Shown here: in pieces, positions 14,536-22,577 of the stretch
Position numbering within the stretch: the stretch's first letter is position 1
Layout of the letters: the number at the start of each line of letters is the position of its first letter
Source: Arthrobacter sp. Leaf141
GTDB taxonomy: Bacteria; Actinomycetota; Actinomycetes; Actinomycetales; Micrococcaceae
Length of the DNA stretch: 64,000 bases
NCBI RefSeq assembly: GCF_001424565.1
Contig: NZ_LMOL01000045.1
Span: 80,544-144,543 of the forward strand
Direction: 5' to 3'
Program-made: the position numbers and the translations under genes
Notes under the pieces: model-generated
What the model saw: only the letters and a program-made list of their open reading frames with translations
Database searches by the model: none
What the model was told of the DNA's origin: nothing

Positions 14536-16951
14536 GGGCGGCCAGAGGTCCGGCCAGGGCGCCGGCGGCCTGACCGGCGTCGGAGGCCGGGGCCAGCTGG
14601 AACAGGGTCGGTTCCAGCACCCAGCCCGTTTCCTCGTCCCAGTACTCGAAACTCCGGACGGGCAGGAGCACCTCAAGGTCGGCCGATTCCCCGGCGGCGA
14701 GCTGAACGGTCCCGAAACCGGCCAGCCAGAACGCCGGCCGGTCAACCTCGGAGCCGGGCGCCGAGGCGTAAACCTGCGCCACGTATTTGCCGGCCCTGGT
14801 GCCGGTGTTCTTAACGGTGAGGACAGCGGAAACACCGGCGCCCGCGTGCCGCAGCGAAAAGGCGGACACGGCGAACGTGGTGTAGGACAGCCCATGGCCG
14901 AACCAGTACGCGGGGGCTGGCTCCTGCCGGGCCCAGCCGCGATGGCCCAGGTGCACTCCTTCCGTATAAGCCAGTTCGCCGTCCCGGGGGGCGGTAGTGG
15001 TGACGGGCGCGTCCGCCAGCAGCGCGGGCCAGGTGGTGGGCAGGTGCCCGCCGGGCTCCACTGCGCCCAGCAGAACATCCGCCAGGGCGTTGCCCATTTC
15101 CATGCCCGGGAACCAGACCAGCAGCACCGCCGCCGCGTCATGGCGCCAGGGCATTTCCACCGGGGCGCCCGCATTTACCACCACCACGGTGCGCGGATTG
15201 GCTGCAATCACCGCGGCCACCAATTCATCCTGGGCGCCGGGAAGCCGGAGGGAGGTCCTGTCGAAGCCCTCACTTTCCACGGCGCCGGAAGTCCCCACCA
15301 TCACCACGGCCACCTCAGCCTCCCGGGCGGCCTGCACGGCGGCGGCAATTTCCGCGTCCTGCGAGAGGCGGGGCTCGGCCACACCCAGCCCCACGCGGAA
15401 CAGCATAAAGTCGCCGGCCCAGGTGAAGCGGAGGGCCACGTGGATGGCCGTGCCCGCCGTCAGTTCAACGGGGCCGCTGACGTCAGGGGCGCCAATGAGC
15501 ACCTCCTCGAGGTTGCCGGCACGGTCCCTGGAATCGGCGGTGGCTACGGGAACGCCGTCCACCGTCACCTCGCCCAGGCCGATCCCCTTGTAGCCGAGTT
15601 GCCAGCTCCCGGACAGGTGCGGGGTGAACAGGGTGGAAAGTTCGACGGCGGCCGCCCCGGCGGGGACGCCGGTCCGGCCCCGCGTCAGCGTGGTCAGCCG
15701 GCCTGCCTGCGTTTCCAGGACGGCACCGGCAGCGTCCAGCCAGCGCAGCTGCACGGGTGCGCCATCAAAGGTGCACTCACCGGGCCGGGGTTCGCGGAGG
15801 CCATCGGCGAGCCAGGCACCCTGCGTGGTGGTGACCCGGACGCCTTCGCCCAGCGCGTTCCGGAGCCCTGCCGCGGGTGGAACCGTGTAGTCGGGATACA
15901 CCGAGGCGCTGCCGCCGCCCTGCGTGCGGGGGTCCAGTGCTGCCGGCCCGATCAGTGCGATCGAGGTGGGCCCTGCCGGCCGCAAGGGCAGCATGCCGTC
16001 CCGGTTCTCCAGCAGGACCGTCCCTGCAGCGGCGGTCGCCCGGGCCAGCGGACCGGCGTCGGACGGGTTAATCGCTTGGTTCCGGCCGGCGGTGACCCTG
16101 CGGCCCAGCGTCAGCAGGCGGCGGATTTTCCGGTCGATCTCCGCCTCCGCGACCTGCCCGCCCCGGACGGCCTCAACCAGCGCCGCACCCCACAGCTTCT
16201 CCGGTCCGGGCATGGCCAGGTCCGTGGCCGCAAGCGCCGATCCGGTGGTGGAATACACGGCGTGCCAGTCGGAGACCACGGCACCGTCGAAGCCCCACTC
16301 CCCCTTCAGCGGCTCCGCCACCAGCGCGTTCTCGGTCATGGGCGCACCGTTGACGCCGTTGTACGCGGCCATGACCATCCACGGCCGCGCGTTCCGGACC
16401 ACATTTTCGAACGGCGCCAGGTAGGCCTCGCGAAGGGTTCGGGCCGCGAGCACGTTGTTCACTTTCGTCCGGTCAGTTTCGGCCTCGTTGGCTACAAAAT
16501 GCTTCGGGCAGGCACCGATCCCCAGGGACTGGATGCCGGTCACGTACGCGGCGGCCAGGTCGCCGGTCAGCAGCGGATCCTCCGAATAGCACTCGAAGTT
16601 GCGGCCGGCCAGGGGTGAACGGTGCAGGTTGATGGTGGGGCCCAGGACCACATCCACCTCCGCGCGGCGGGCTTCGGCGGCGAGCTGGCGTCCGATGCGC
16701 TCCAGGAGGTTCCGGTCCCACGACGCCGCCAGCCCGGTTCCGGACGGGAAGTTGGCCGAGCCGTGCTGTTCGTTCTCCCTGTGCCCGCGCACGCCCACGG
16801 GACCGTCCGACACGATCACCCGCGGCAGTCCCAGCCGGGCGTCCGCGCGGGTGGACCAGAGCCCGTCGCCGCTGATCAGCGCAACCTTGTCTTCAAGCGG
16901 CAGCGTGGAAAGGGCGTGTTCGACGTCGGCGTCGAGACTGGTGGCGGTCAT
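14513..16951 (-). CDS. Glycoside hydrolase family 3 (beta-glucosidase/beta-xylosidase type)
   Basis: An 812-residue GH3 enzyme, the first gene of the 17.0-10.9 kb minus-strand block. The TIM-like domain holds KHFVANEAETDR (150-161, substrate-binding Lys-His) and the nucleophile region VVSDWHA with Asp228. Residues about 430-560 resemble a PA14-type insertion (TPHLSGSWQLGYKG). The second alpha/beta domain and a C-terminal FN3-like domain follow (FGHGLSYTTFA onwards). There is no signal peptide, so it likely acts on imported oligosaccharides. The ATG at 16951 gives a normal GH3 N-terminus; upstream in-frame sequence is not conserved-looking. The divergent IclR gene is the likely regulator. Confidence 0.9.
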   Translation of the reverse strand: MTATSLDADVEHALSTLPLEDKVALISGDGLWSTRADARLGLPRVIVSDGPVGVRGHRENEQHGSANFPSGTGLAASWDRNLLERIGRQLAAEARRAEVDVVLGPTINLHRSPLAGRNFECYSEDPLLTGDLAAAYVTGIQSLGIGACPKHFVANEAETDRTKVNNVLAARTLREAYLAPFENVVRNARPWMVMAAYNGVNGAPMTENALVAEPLKGEWGFDGAVVSDWHAVYSTTGSALAATDLAMPGPEKLWGAALVEAVRGGQVAEAEIDRKIRRLLTLGRRVTAGRNQAINPSDAGPLARATAAAGTVLLENRDGMLPLRPAGPTSIALIGPAALDPRTQGGGSASVYPDYTVPPAAGLRNALGEGVRVTTTQGAWLADGLREPRPGECTFDGAPVQLRWLDAAGAVLETQAGRLTTLTRGRTGVPAGAAAVELSTLFTPHLSGSWQLGYKGIGLGEVTVDGVPVATADSRDRAGNLEEVLIGAPDVSGPVELTAGTAIHVALRFTWAGDFMLFRVGLGVAEPRLSQDAEIAAAVQAAREAEVAVVMVGTSGAVESEGFDRTSLRLPGAQDELVAAVIAANPRTVVVVNAGAPVEMPWRHDAAAVLLVWFPGMEMGNALADVLLGAVEPGGHLPTTWPALLADAPVTTTAPRDGELAYTEGVHLGHRGWARQEPAPAYWFGHGLSYTTFAVSAFSLRHAGAGVSAVLTVKNTGTRAGKYVAQVYASAPGSEVDRPAFWLAGFGTVQLAAGESADLEVLLPVRSFEYWDEETGWVLEPTLFQLAPASDAGQAAGALAGPLAAHWDGAIA

Positions 16952-17023
16952 GCGGCAGGCTCCTGGGCGTGGGGTGCTGGGAGTTCCAGCTTCCGTTCCC
17001 GCAGCATCTTCACCACAGGGAGC

Positions 17024-17038
17024 TTTCATTGGTTGGAA
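17024..17038. promoter_or_regulatory. IclR-like operator in the GH3/IclR divergent region
   Basis: TTTCATTGGTTGGAA matches TTTCA-N5-TGAAA with one change. It lies in the 133-bp divergent region between the GH3 gene and the IclR gene, about 45 bp before the regulator start, with a TANNNT (TATTGT, 17042-17047) just after it. It is probably the autoregulatory and operon control site. Confidence 0.42.
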
Positions 17039-17084
17039 TAGTATTGTGGGACAGCTCACGTATCCCCCAGCATCGAAGGCGGCC

Positions 17085-17915
17085 ATGGCAGTCCCTCCGG
17101 ATTCAGACGCTCCTCCCGCCCGCGGCAAGCGGCCCAAGCAGGGCGAACCGGTGGTGGACCGCGCCCTGAGCCTGCTCGCTGTCTTTTCGGACCGGCGCCG
17201 GGCGCTGACACTGTCGGAGCTGGCGCGCCACGCGGACATGCCGGCCCCCACAGCGCTGCGGCTGATCGCCCGCCTGGTGGCGTGGGGCGCGCTGGAGAGG
17301 CTCGACGACGGCCGGTACGTTGTGGGGGTCAGGCTTTGGGAAGTGGCATCCCTGTCGCCGCGGGGGCACGGGGTACGCGAAATCGCTTTGCCTTACCTGG
17401 AGGACCTTTTTGAGGTCACCCGGCACCACGTGCTGCTGGCAGTGCGGGACAACGAACAGGCGGTGCTGATCGAGCGGCTGTCCGGAAAGGATGCTACCGA
17501 GGTGGCCTACCGGGTTGGCGGGCGGGCCCCGCTGCGGACCACGGCCATCGGGCTGGTGCTGCTGGCCGGCGCTGACCAGCAGTTCCAGGAAACCATGCTG
17601 CGCAAACCACCTGAACTCGAACCCGGCGTGGCGGTTATGCCGGAGGGGCAGGTTCGCCGGACATTGTCCGACGTGCGCCGGACGGGCATTGCCATGATCC
17701 GCCGGACCTTGCCGTCCACCACGGTGTCGGTGGCCTCGCCGGTCTTCGACGCCCAAGGCACCGTGGTGGCGGCGCTGTCCATTGTGGTGCCGGACGGTGC
17801 CACACCCCCGAACGTCCTGGCCCCGGCGGTGCGCGCGGCAGCCAGGGCCGTCTCCAGGAACCTGGGTTACAAGGCGGAAGCCAGCGCAGACGTGCGGACC
17901 CATTCGGAAGGCTGA
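17085..17915 (+). CDS. IclR family transcriptional regulator
   Basis: A 276-residue IclR-type regulator. The N-terminal winged helix (about 25-85) includes LTLSELARHADMPAPTALRLI and a wing ending RYVVGVRLWE. The C-terminal effector domain (95-260) has IERLSGKDATEVAYRVGGRAPL and the VSVASPVFDAQG segment typical of the family. It is transcribed away from the GH3-hydrolase-hydrolase-GH43 operon, so it probably controls that block in response to a sugar or aromatic acid. The ATG at 17085 is chosen; a GTG 13 codons upstream in the same frame is possible. A matching palindrome also precedes the 1-4.7 kb operon. Confidence 0.88.
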   Translation: MAVPPDSDAPPARGKRPKQGEPVVDRALSLLAVFSDRRRALTLSELARHADMPAPTALRLIARLVAWGALERLDDGRYVVGVRLWEVASLSPRGHGVREIALPYLEDLFEVTRHHVLLAVRDNEQAVLIERLSGKDATEVAYRVGGRAPLRTTAIGLVLLAGADQQFQETMLRKPPELEPGVAVMPEGQVRRTLSDVRRTGIAMIRRTLPSTTVSVASPVFDAQGTVVAALSIVVPDGATPPNVLAPAVRAAARAVSRNLGYKAEASADVRTHSEG

Positions 17916-17937
17916 AGCCCGGCACTAGGCTAGGGGC

Positions 17938-18432
17938 ATGACGTGGGAGGACGTGCCGGGGCCGGCGAAAGAGCAGGTGGTCCTGCAGGCGCCTGCCTTC
18001 ATCAAGGGCTGGCTGATCACCACCACTCTGTGGGTGGGCCTGTTGGCCACCATCATCGCCATATCCCACGTGGTCACAGCCTTCCGCTCCGGGACCGACG
18101 CGTGGACAGGCTGGGGAGTCGTGCCGCTGGCGCTCTTTTACGGTTATGGGACCGCCCTTTTGGCGGGCGCTCCGCTCGCGTGGGTATTGGCCTTCCTGCT
18201 CCGTCCCGTGCGGCGCCAGTGGATCCATGTCGGTGCATTTTTTGCCGCGCCCACCCTGGTCTTTTGGGGGCTGGGCGGGTTGCTGGGACTGGGCTGGCAC
18301 CCGGGGTTGCTGGGTTTGTGGGCAACCGTGGGGGCTGCCGCTGCCGTGGGCCGGTGGGCGATCCGGGGGAATATATCCACGAGCAGCGCGTGGGCCGCGC
18401 GGGAGCAGTACCCGGAGATCCCCGCGCGCTGA
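17938..18432 (+). CDS. Four-span membrane protein, unknown function
   Basis: A 164-residue integral membrane protein I do not recognise. After a 22-residue soluble start (MTWEDVPGPAKEQVVLQAPA) come four hydrophobic segments, about 25-47, 60-85, 98-117 and 120-137. A basic loop (LLRPVRRQW) sits between spans two and three, and the charged tail has SAWAAREQYPEIPAR. It lies 22 bp after the IclR gene and may be co-transcribed with it. Its content does not point to sugar metabolism. Confidence 0.68.
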   Translation: MTWEDVPGPAKEQVVLQAPAFIKGWLITTTLWVGLLATIIAISHVVTAFRSGTDAWTGWGVVPLALFYGYGTALLAGAPLAWVLAFLLRPVRRQWIHVGAFFAAPTLVFWGLGGLLGLGWHPGLLGLWATVGAAAAVGRWAIRGNISTSSAWAAREQYPEIPAR

Positions 18433-18644
18433 GAGCACGCCCCGGAACCGTTGCGTTGCCTATAGGTGCGCCCGGGAAATATGGCGGGACTCGACCCTGC
18501 TCACCGTGCGCGGAGGGACAAAAGCGGAGGTTCGCCTTTTCTCCTCCGATCCGTCAGCGGAGGGCAGCTTCCGCGGCCAGGGCTGATAGTTGCCGACGGC
18601 TGCCCGGCTGCTACGGTTGCAAGTTGCAAAGTGCGGCTGGGTCT

Positions 18645-18679
18645 TGACGCCATACTTGCAAAATGCAAGTATGGCGTCA
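18645..18679. promoter_or_regulatory. Perfect 16-bp inverted repeat over the VOC/HxlR promoter
   Basis: Arms TGACGCCATACTTGCA (18645-18660) and TGCAAGTATGGCGTCA (18664-18679) are exact reverse complements separated by AAA. The right arm ends on the A of the VOC start codon. TTGACG at the left edge can serve as a -35 and AAGTAT as a -10, giving a leaderless message. No ribosome site is present. The co-transcribed HxlR regulator is the obvious candidate to bind it. A TTGCAAGTTGCAA half-site pair lies just upstream (about 18617-18629). Confidence 0.7.
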
Positions 18680-19083
18680 TGAGCCTTTTCATCACCTGCC
18701 CGGTTGAGAACGTCGAGCGCTCCACAGCCTTTTATACCGCCCTTGGCTGGAACCTCAACACCGAGATGTCAGACCACAACGTGTCCTGCTTCGCGATCGC
18801 GCCCGAGCAGTACGTCATGCTCGGCAGCCGCGAGATGTACGCGAGCGTCGGTGGCGCCGAAGAGCTGGTCGGCGGGCCGGACACCCCCTCGAAGGTCACC
18901 GTCTCCTTCGACCTCGGCAGCCGGGAGGCAGTGGACAGGCTCATCGAACGCGCCGGCGCCGCCGGCGGGCGGATCGGCGACACCGACGACTACCCCTTCA
19001 TGTACCAGCGCCAGTTCGACGACCCCGACGGCTACCACTATTCGCCGTTTTGGATGAAGCCGGACGTCGATCCGACCGCGTGA
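18679..19083 (+). CDS. VOC (glyoxalase/bleomycin-resistance) family protein
   Basis: A 134-residue VOC-fold protein, close to the DUF1338-free, PhnB-unlike group of small glyoxalase-related proteins. It starts FITCPVENVERSTAFYTALGW, the standard first beta-alpha-beta module. The second module has FDLGSREAVDRLIERAGAAGG, and it ends QFDDPDGYHYSPFWM. Proteins of this group are often detoxification or metabolite-binding proteins; the metal ligands are not clearly complete here. The ATG at 18679 is chosen because the operator palindrome and promoter immediately precede it. Its stop overlaps the GTG of the HxlR gene by GTGA, so the two form an operon. Confidence 0.82.
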   Translation: MSLFITCPVENVERSTAFYTALGWNLNTEMSDHNVSCFAIAPEQYVMLGSREMYASVGGAEELVGGPDTPSKVTVSFDLGSREAVDRLIERAGAAGGRIGDTDDYPFMYQRQFDDPDGYHYSPFWMKPDVDPTA

Positions 19084-19382
19084 GCGACCTCGCCGCGGCC
19101 CTCGACGTCGTCGGAGCGCGGTGGGCCCTGCTTATCGTGGAGCGGCTGCTCGACGGGCCGCAGCGCTACGGCGATCTGCAGCGCGACCTGGGAGTGCCAA
19201 CCAACATGCTTGCGACCCGCCTGCGTGAGCTCGAGGCCGCCGGCCTATTGTCCCGCCTACCCCTTCGGCACAACACGCGGGCCTACGCGTTGACCGATAA
19301 GGGCCTCACCCTGCGCGAGGCGATCAACGCACTGGAACGCTGGGGCGGCGAGCAGCGGGCTCGGAGTGCCCCGAAAACCTGA
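19080..19382 (+). CDS. HxlR family transcriptional regulator
   Basis: A 100-residue HxlR-type winged-helix regulator (GARWALLIVERLLDGPQRYGDLQRDLG, then the recognition region MLATRLRELEAAGLLSR and wing HNTRAYALTDKG). Many family members sense electrophiles through an N-terminal Cys just before this domain. That Cys is absent here, since the N-terminus is SDLAAALDVVGARW. The GTG at 19080 is preferred because it gives the GTGA overlap with the VOC gene; an ATG ten codons upstream would overlap that gene by 34 bp. It probably represses its own operon through the palindrome at 18645-18679. Confidence 0.82.
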   Translation: MSDLAAALDVVGARWALLIVERLLDGPQRYGDLQRDLGVPTNMLATRLRELEAAGLLSRLPLRHNTRAYALTDKGLTLREAINALERWGGEQRARSAPKT

Positions 19383-19622
19383 GGCCTTCAGGCAACGGGT
19401 ACATCGCTTTTGTGACTGGGCGGCAAGTCGGATAAGCCCATCGGCCTACAGGTGCGCGCCTGATCGCCGCCACGTGAACAGTCACGGCTAACGGGGGCGG
19501 GTGGATTCGCCTCGGCCTTAAGGCGGGGCCAAGTCGTCCTGCACGCATGGGCATTTGCTGTTCCCGGCCCGAAGGCTTCGCGTGACGTGCCGGAGCGCCG
19601 CCCACTGCCAGGAGCCACCCCC

Positions 19623-19652
19623 TTGACGTAGTGGCCCACTTCACATTAGATT
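19623..19652 (+). promoter_or_regulatory. Predicted sigma-A promoter of the MHS transporter
   Basis: TTGACG (19623-19628) is a good -35. TAGATT (19647-19652) fits the TANNNT -10, with an 18-bp spacer. The -10 runs into the first TTGTTCAACAA operator, so a bound regulator would block RNA polymerase. Confidence 0.5.
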
Positions 19653-19679
19653 GTTCAACAACCTCAGATTGTTCAACAA
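19651..19679. promoter_or_regulatory. Tandem FadR/GntR-type operators TTGTTCAACAA
   Basis: Two copies of TTGTTCAACAA (19651-19661 and 19669-19679) are 18 bp apart within a direct repeat AGATTGTTCAACAACCT. Each is a perfect 5-1-5 palindrome and fits TNGTNNNACNA, the FadR-subfamily GntR consensus known for LldR. No GntR gene lies in the window, so the regulator is elsewhere. Confidence 0.6.
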
Positions 19680-19815
19680 CCTGACCAGCACTGCCCGGCA
19701 GCCGTACTCCGCCGGGAACGCCCCACCGCTGCCCCTCGGCACTCCCCGGCCCGCGGCGCAGGCACCCTTCCCGCCCCGGCGGTCCGCAGCAACGCATCCA
19801 CCCTGGAGGACACCC

Positions 19816-21159
19816 ATGGCCACCAACCCAGCCCCGGCGCCTGAGACCACAGCCCCCGTGGTGCGCCGCAAGGATATGTACAAAGCCTTCGCCGCCAGCC
19901 TTACGGGCACCGCGCTTGAATTCTACGATTTCGCCGTCTACTCGGCAGCGGCCGCCATCGTTTTCCCGCTCATCTTCTTTCCCGCCGCAGATCCCCTTAC
20001 GGGCACCCTCCTCGCTTTCTCCACCTACGCCGTGGGCTACATTTCCCGGCCCGTCGGCGGCATCATCTTCGGCCGCCTGGGTGACGAGATCGGCCGGAAA
20101 AAGGTCCTGGTCATCACACTGATGCTGATCGGCGTGGCCACGTTCCTGATCGGCCTGCTGCCCGCCTACGGCACCATCGGCATCGCCGCACCGATCGCAC
20201 TGGTGCTGCTCCGCTTCGCCCAGGGAGTCGGCGTGGGCGGCGAATGGGGCAGCGCCGTGCTGCTGTCCAGCGAATTCGGTGATCCCCGTCGTCGTGGTTT
20301 CTGGGCCTCCGCCGCCCAGATCGGCCCGCCCGCCGGCAACCTGATGGCCAACGGCGCCCTGGCGGTACTGACGTTGATGCTGTCCGAGGAAGCTTTCGTG
20401 GATTACGGCTGGCGGATTGCGTTCCTGGTCTCCGCAGTTTTGGTGGCCTTCGGACTCTGGATCCGGCTGCGGCTGGAAGACACCCCCGTTTTCAAGGCCC
20501 TCGAAGCCCGCGGCGAAAAGCCCAACGCCCCCATCAAGGAAGTCCTCCGCACCCAGCGCCGGCCCCTCGCCGCAGCCATCCTCAGCCGCATCGGCCCGGA
20601 CGTGCTCTACGCCCTGTGCACCGTTTTCACACTCACCTACGGCATCCAGAAGCTCGGCTTCGACCGCGGCCAGGTTTTGGTGGCCGTCCTGATCGGATCG
20701 GCCGTCCAGCTCTTCACCATGCCCCTGGCCGGCGCGGTCTCAGACCGGATCAACCGTCGCCTCGTCTACGGCATCGCCGCGGTGGGCGCCTCCGTCTGGG
20801 CCTTCGTCTTTTTCATAGCCCTTGAGGGAAAGTCCGCTACGGTCCTGATCATCGGCACCGTGCTGGGCCTGGTGTTCCACTCCTTTATGTACGGCCCGCA
20901 GGCCGCGTTCGTGGTGGAACAGTTCAGCCCGCGCCTCCGCTCCACCGGCAGCTCGCTGGCGTACACCTTTGCCGGAATCATCGGCGGCGCCGTGGCGCCA
21001 TTTATGTTCACCCTCCTGATGGGCGCCTACAACAGCTGGCTGCCCGTGGCCATCTACCTGACGGTGGCCTGTGTCCTCACCATGGTGGGCCTGGCCCTGG
21101 GCCGGAACTCAAACGTCGCCGAAGATGAGGAATACCTTCAGGAATCAGCGCACGCCTAA
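19816..21159 (+). CDS. MHS family MFS transporter (metabolite:H+ symporter)
   Basis: A 447-residue, 12-span major-facilitator protein of the metabolite:H+ symporter family (relatives of ShiA, KgtP and ProP). Markers are GTALEFYDFAVYS in TM1, the MFS loop signature FGRLGDEIGRKKVL between TM2 and TM3, and RFAQGVGVGGEWGSAVLL in TM4. It imports a small organic acid, betaine or aromatic acid with protons; the substrate is unknown. The ATG at 19816 has GGAGGA 5 bases upstream. The promoter is overlaid by two GntR-type operators, suggesting induction by an acid such as lactate or a sugar acid. Confidence 0.9.
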   Translation: MATNPAPAPETTAPVVRRKDMYKAFAASLTGTALEFYDFAVYSAAAAIVFPLIFFPAADPLTGTLLAFSTYAVGYISRPVGGIIFGRLGDEIGRKKVLVITLMLIGVATFLIGLLPAYGTIGIAAPIALVLLRFAQGVGVGGEWGSAVLLSSEFGDPRRRGFWASAAQIGPPAGNLMANGALAVLTLMLSEEAFVDYGWRIAFLVSAVLVAFGLWIRLRLEDTPVFKALEARGEKPNAPIKEVLRTQRRPLAAAILSRIGPDVLYALCTVFTLTYGIQKLGFDRGQVLVAVLIGSAVQLFTMPLAGAVSDRINRRLVYGIAAVGASVWAFVFFIALEGKSATVLIIGTVLGLVFHSFMYGPQAAFVVEQFSPRLRSTGSSLAYTFAGIIGGAVAPFMFTLLMGAYNSWLPVAIYLTVACVLTMVGLALGRNSNVAEDEEYLQESAHA

Positions 21160-21185
21160 GCCCAGGCGGCACGTCAACACGAAGT

Positions 21186-21218
21186 CCGGCGGCCGGAACA
21201 TTGCGTTCCGGCCGCCGG
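21186..21218. terminator. Bidirectional terminator hairpin between MHS and ROK genes
   Basis: CCGGCGGCCGGAA (21186-21198) and TTCCGGCCGCCGG (21206-21218) form a perfect 13-bp stem with a 7-base loop. It lies between the convergent stop codons of the MHS and ROK genes. There is no U-tract, as is common in actinobacteria. Confidence 0.8.
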
Positions 21219-21227
21219 CGCGTCCTC

Positions 21228-22451
21228 CTAGTTCATCGCACCGGGCGGCCGGGCGGAAGCGACCGGGCGCCCCAATCGCAGGACGTCACTGCGGGCCGCT
21301 TCGAGGGCTGCGTGCACGGCCCCGGTGGCCACGGACGTGGCGCCGAGCGCGGACAGCAGCAGCTCCGGGGCCGGCAGGTTGATTTCCCCGGGGAGCAAGT
21401 CCTGCGCCACGGCCAGCACCTCATCCAGACCCTCCACCACCGCCCCGGCCACAATCACCCGCTCCGGGTCGTACAGGCTGCCAAAAACGCCGGTTACCCG
21501 GGCGAGGAGCGCTCCCGCGCGCTCCACCAGGGCCCGCGTCCAGGCATCCCCGGATCGGGCAAGGTCCAGGACCATCCGGCCCGTAAGGTCCGCGGCTGCC
21601 ACCGGCGCCAGGGGATGTCCGGGCGGAAGATCGCCGGCCGCCTTGGCTTCGCGGACCCAGTCGGCCAGCTGCAGGCCGATCCCCACCACCGACTCAACCC
21701 CAAAAACGTAGTCGAAGGCCATCATCTCGCCCACACCGCCGTGCTTGCCCTTCAGCAGGCGGCCATCCACCACTACTCCCGCGCCCAGCCGGTCCCCGGC
21801 GAGCAACACCACAAAATGCCGCAGCCCGACGGCCGCTCCCACGCTGCCCTCGGCGATGGCGGCCAGCGATGCGTCGTTCTCGATCCGGACAATAGGCACC
21901 CACTCCTCCAGCAGCTGCTGCAGGCCGGGATTCATCCGCTGCCAGAAGCCGCCCTCCTGGCGCGGCGATGCGCCAACGGCATCCACCGGCGCCGGGACGC
22001 CGACGCCGGCCGCAAGGACCTCGTTGCGTTCCCGGCCGGCCTCGAGCAGGGCCGCATCGATGGCGGACACCACGGCCACCCGCCGTTCCGCGGCGCCGCT
22101 GTCAACGTCAAGCCGGACGGTCTGCCGCGCCAGGGGGTTTCCCGAAAGGTCGGCGATGGTGGTGGTGAGGTGGGTCCGGCCCGCGTCCAGGCCCACCACC
22201 ACGGCAGCCCCGGGGCGGAAGGCGAACCGCCGCGACGGCCTGCCCTTGCTGTATTCACCGGTGGCGCGGGCATTGGGAAGCTCCTCAAGGAGGCCAAGGC
22301 TGATTAGCCCGTCCAACGCCTCGATGGCTGTGGAACGCGTCAGTCCCGTGGCCGCCATCGCGTCCGTACTCACGAAGGCTTCCGCCGCCCACACAAAATT
22401 CAGCATTGCCTGCAGGCTGGCGCGCGGGGCGGCAATTCCTGTGTCCGTCAT
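21228..22451 (-). CDS. ROK family transcriptional regulator
   Basis: A 407-residue NagC/XylR-like ROK regulator. The N-terminal winged helix (about 10-75) contains VSTDAMAATGLTRSTAIEALDGLISLGLL. The ROK sugar-kinase-like part (from about 85) has VVGLDAGRTHLTTTIADLSG and the glycine-rich VGEMMAFDYVFG. The usual HCG-x-G-C-x-G-C-x-E zinc and ROK signature is weak: the region after KHGGVGEM lacks the CxCGxxGC cluster. That suggests a regulator without a structural zinc. It is divergent from the sugar ABC operon beginning at 22578, which it probably represses until a sugar binds. AAGGA lies 9 bases before the ATG. Confidence 0.86.
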   Translation of the reverse strand: MTDTGIAAPRASLQAMLNFVWAAEAFVSTDAMAATGLTRSTAIEALDGLISLGLLEELPNARATGEYSKGRPSRRFAFRPGAAVVVGLDAGRTHLTTTIADLSGNPLARQTVRLDVDSGAAERRVAVVSAIDAALLEAGRERNEVLAAGVGVPAPVDAVGASPRQEGGFWQRMNPGLQQLLEEWVPIVRIENDASLAAIAEGSVGAAVGLRHFVVLLAGDRLGAGVVVDGRLLKGKHGGVGEMMAFDYVFGVESVVGIGLQLADWVREAKAAGDLPPGHPLAPVAAADLTGRMVLDLARSGDAWTRALVERAGALLARVTGVFGSLYDPERVIVAGAVVEGLDEVLAVAQDLLPGEINLPAPELLLSALGATSVATGAVHAALEAARSDVLRLGRPVASARPPGAMN

Positions 22452-22577
22452 CACTGCCAATCCTTGACCGCGTCAGTTCTGTACTGCATCATTGTCGCAG
22501 GACAGTTGATTCGCAAGCTAAATCTAATAGCCGAAACAACACCTGAGCCGACACCGGCCCCCGAAAGGATCCTCCCC

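Larger units (their letters stand above)
19383..19815. other. Intergenic region upstream of the MHS transporter
   Basis: About 430 bp. The right part (19623-19679) holds the transporter promoter and tandem operator, listed separately, followed by a roughly 135-bp untranslated leader. The left 230 bp shows no gene or strong hairpin that I can support. Confidence 0.55.

Noticed and set aside
14486-16618. Plus-strand open frame of about 710 codons opposite the GH3 gene
   Set aside because: It mirrors GH3 codon structure and has low-complexity composition and no family motifs; it is a shadow frame.
19050-19382. ATG at 19050 as the start of the HxlR gene
   Set aside because: It would overlap the VOC gene by 34 bp. 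The GTG at 19080 gives the usual 4-bp GTGA overlap and begins at the conserved domain.
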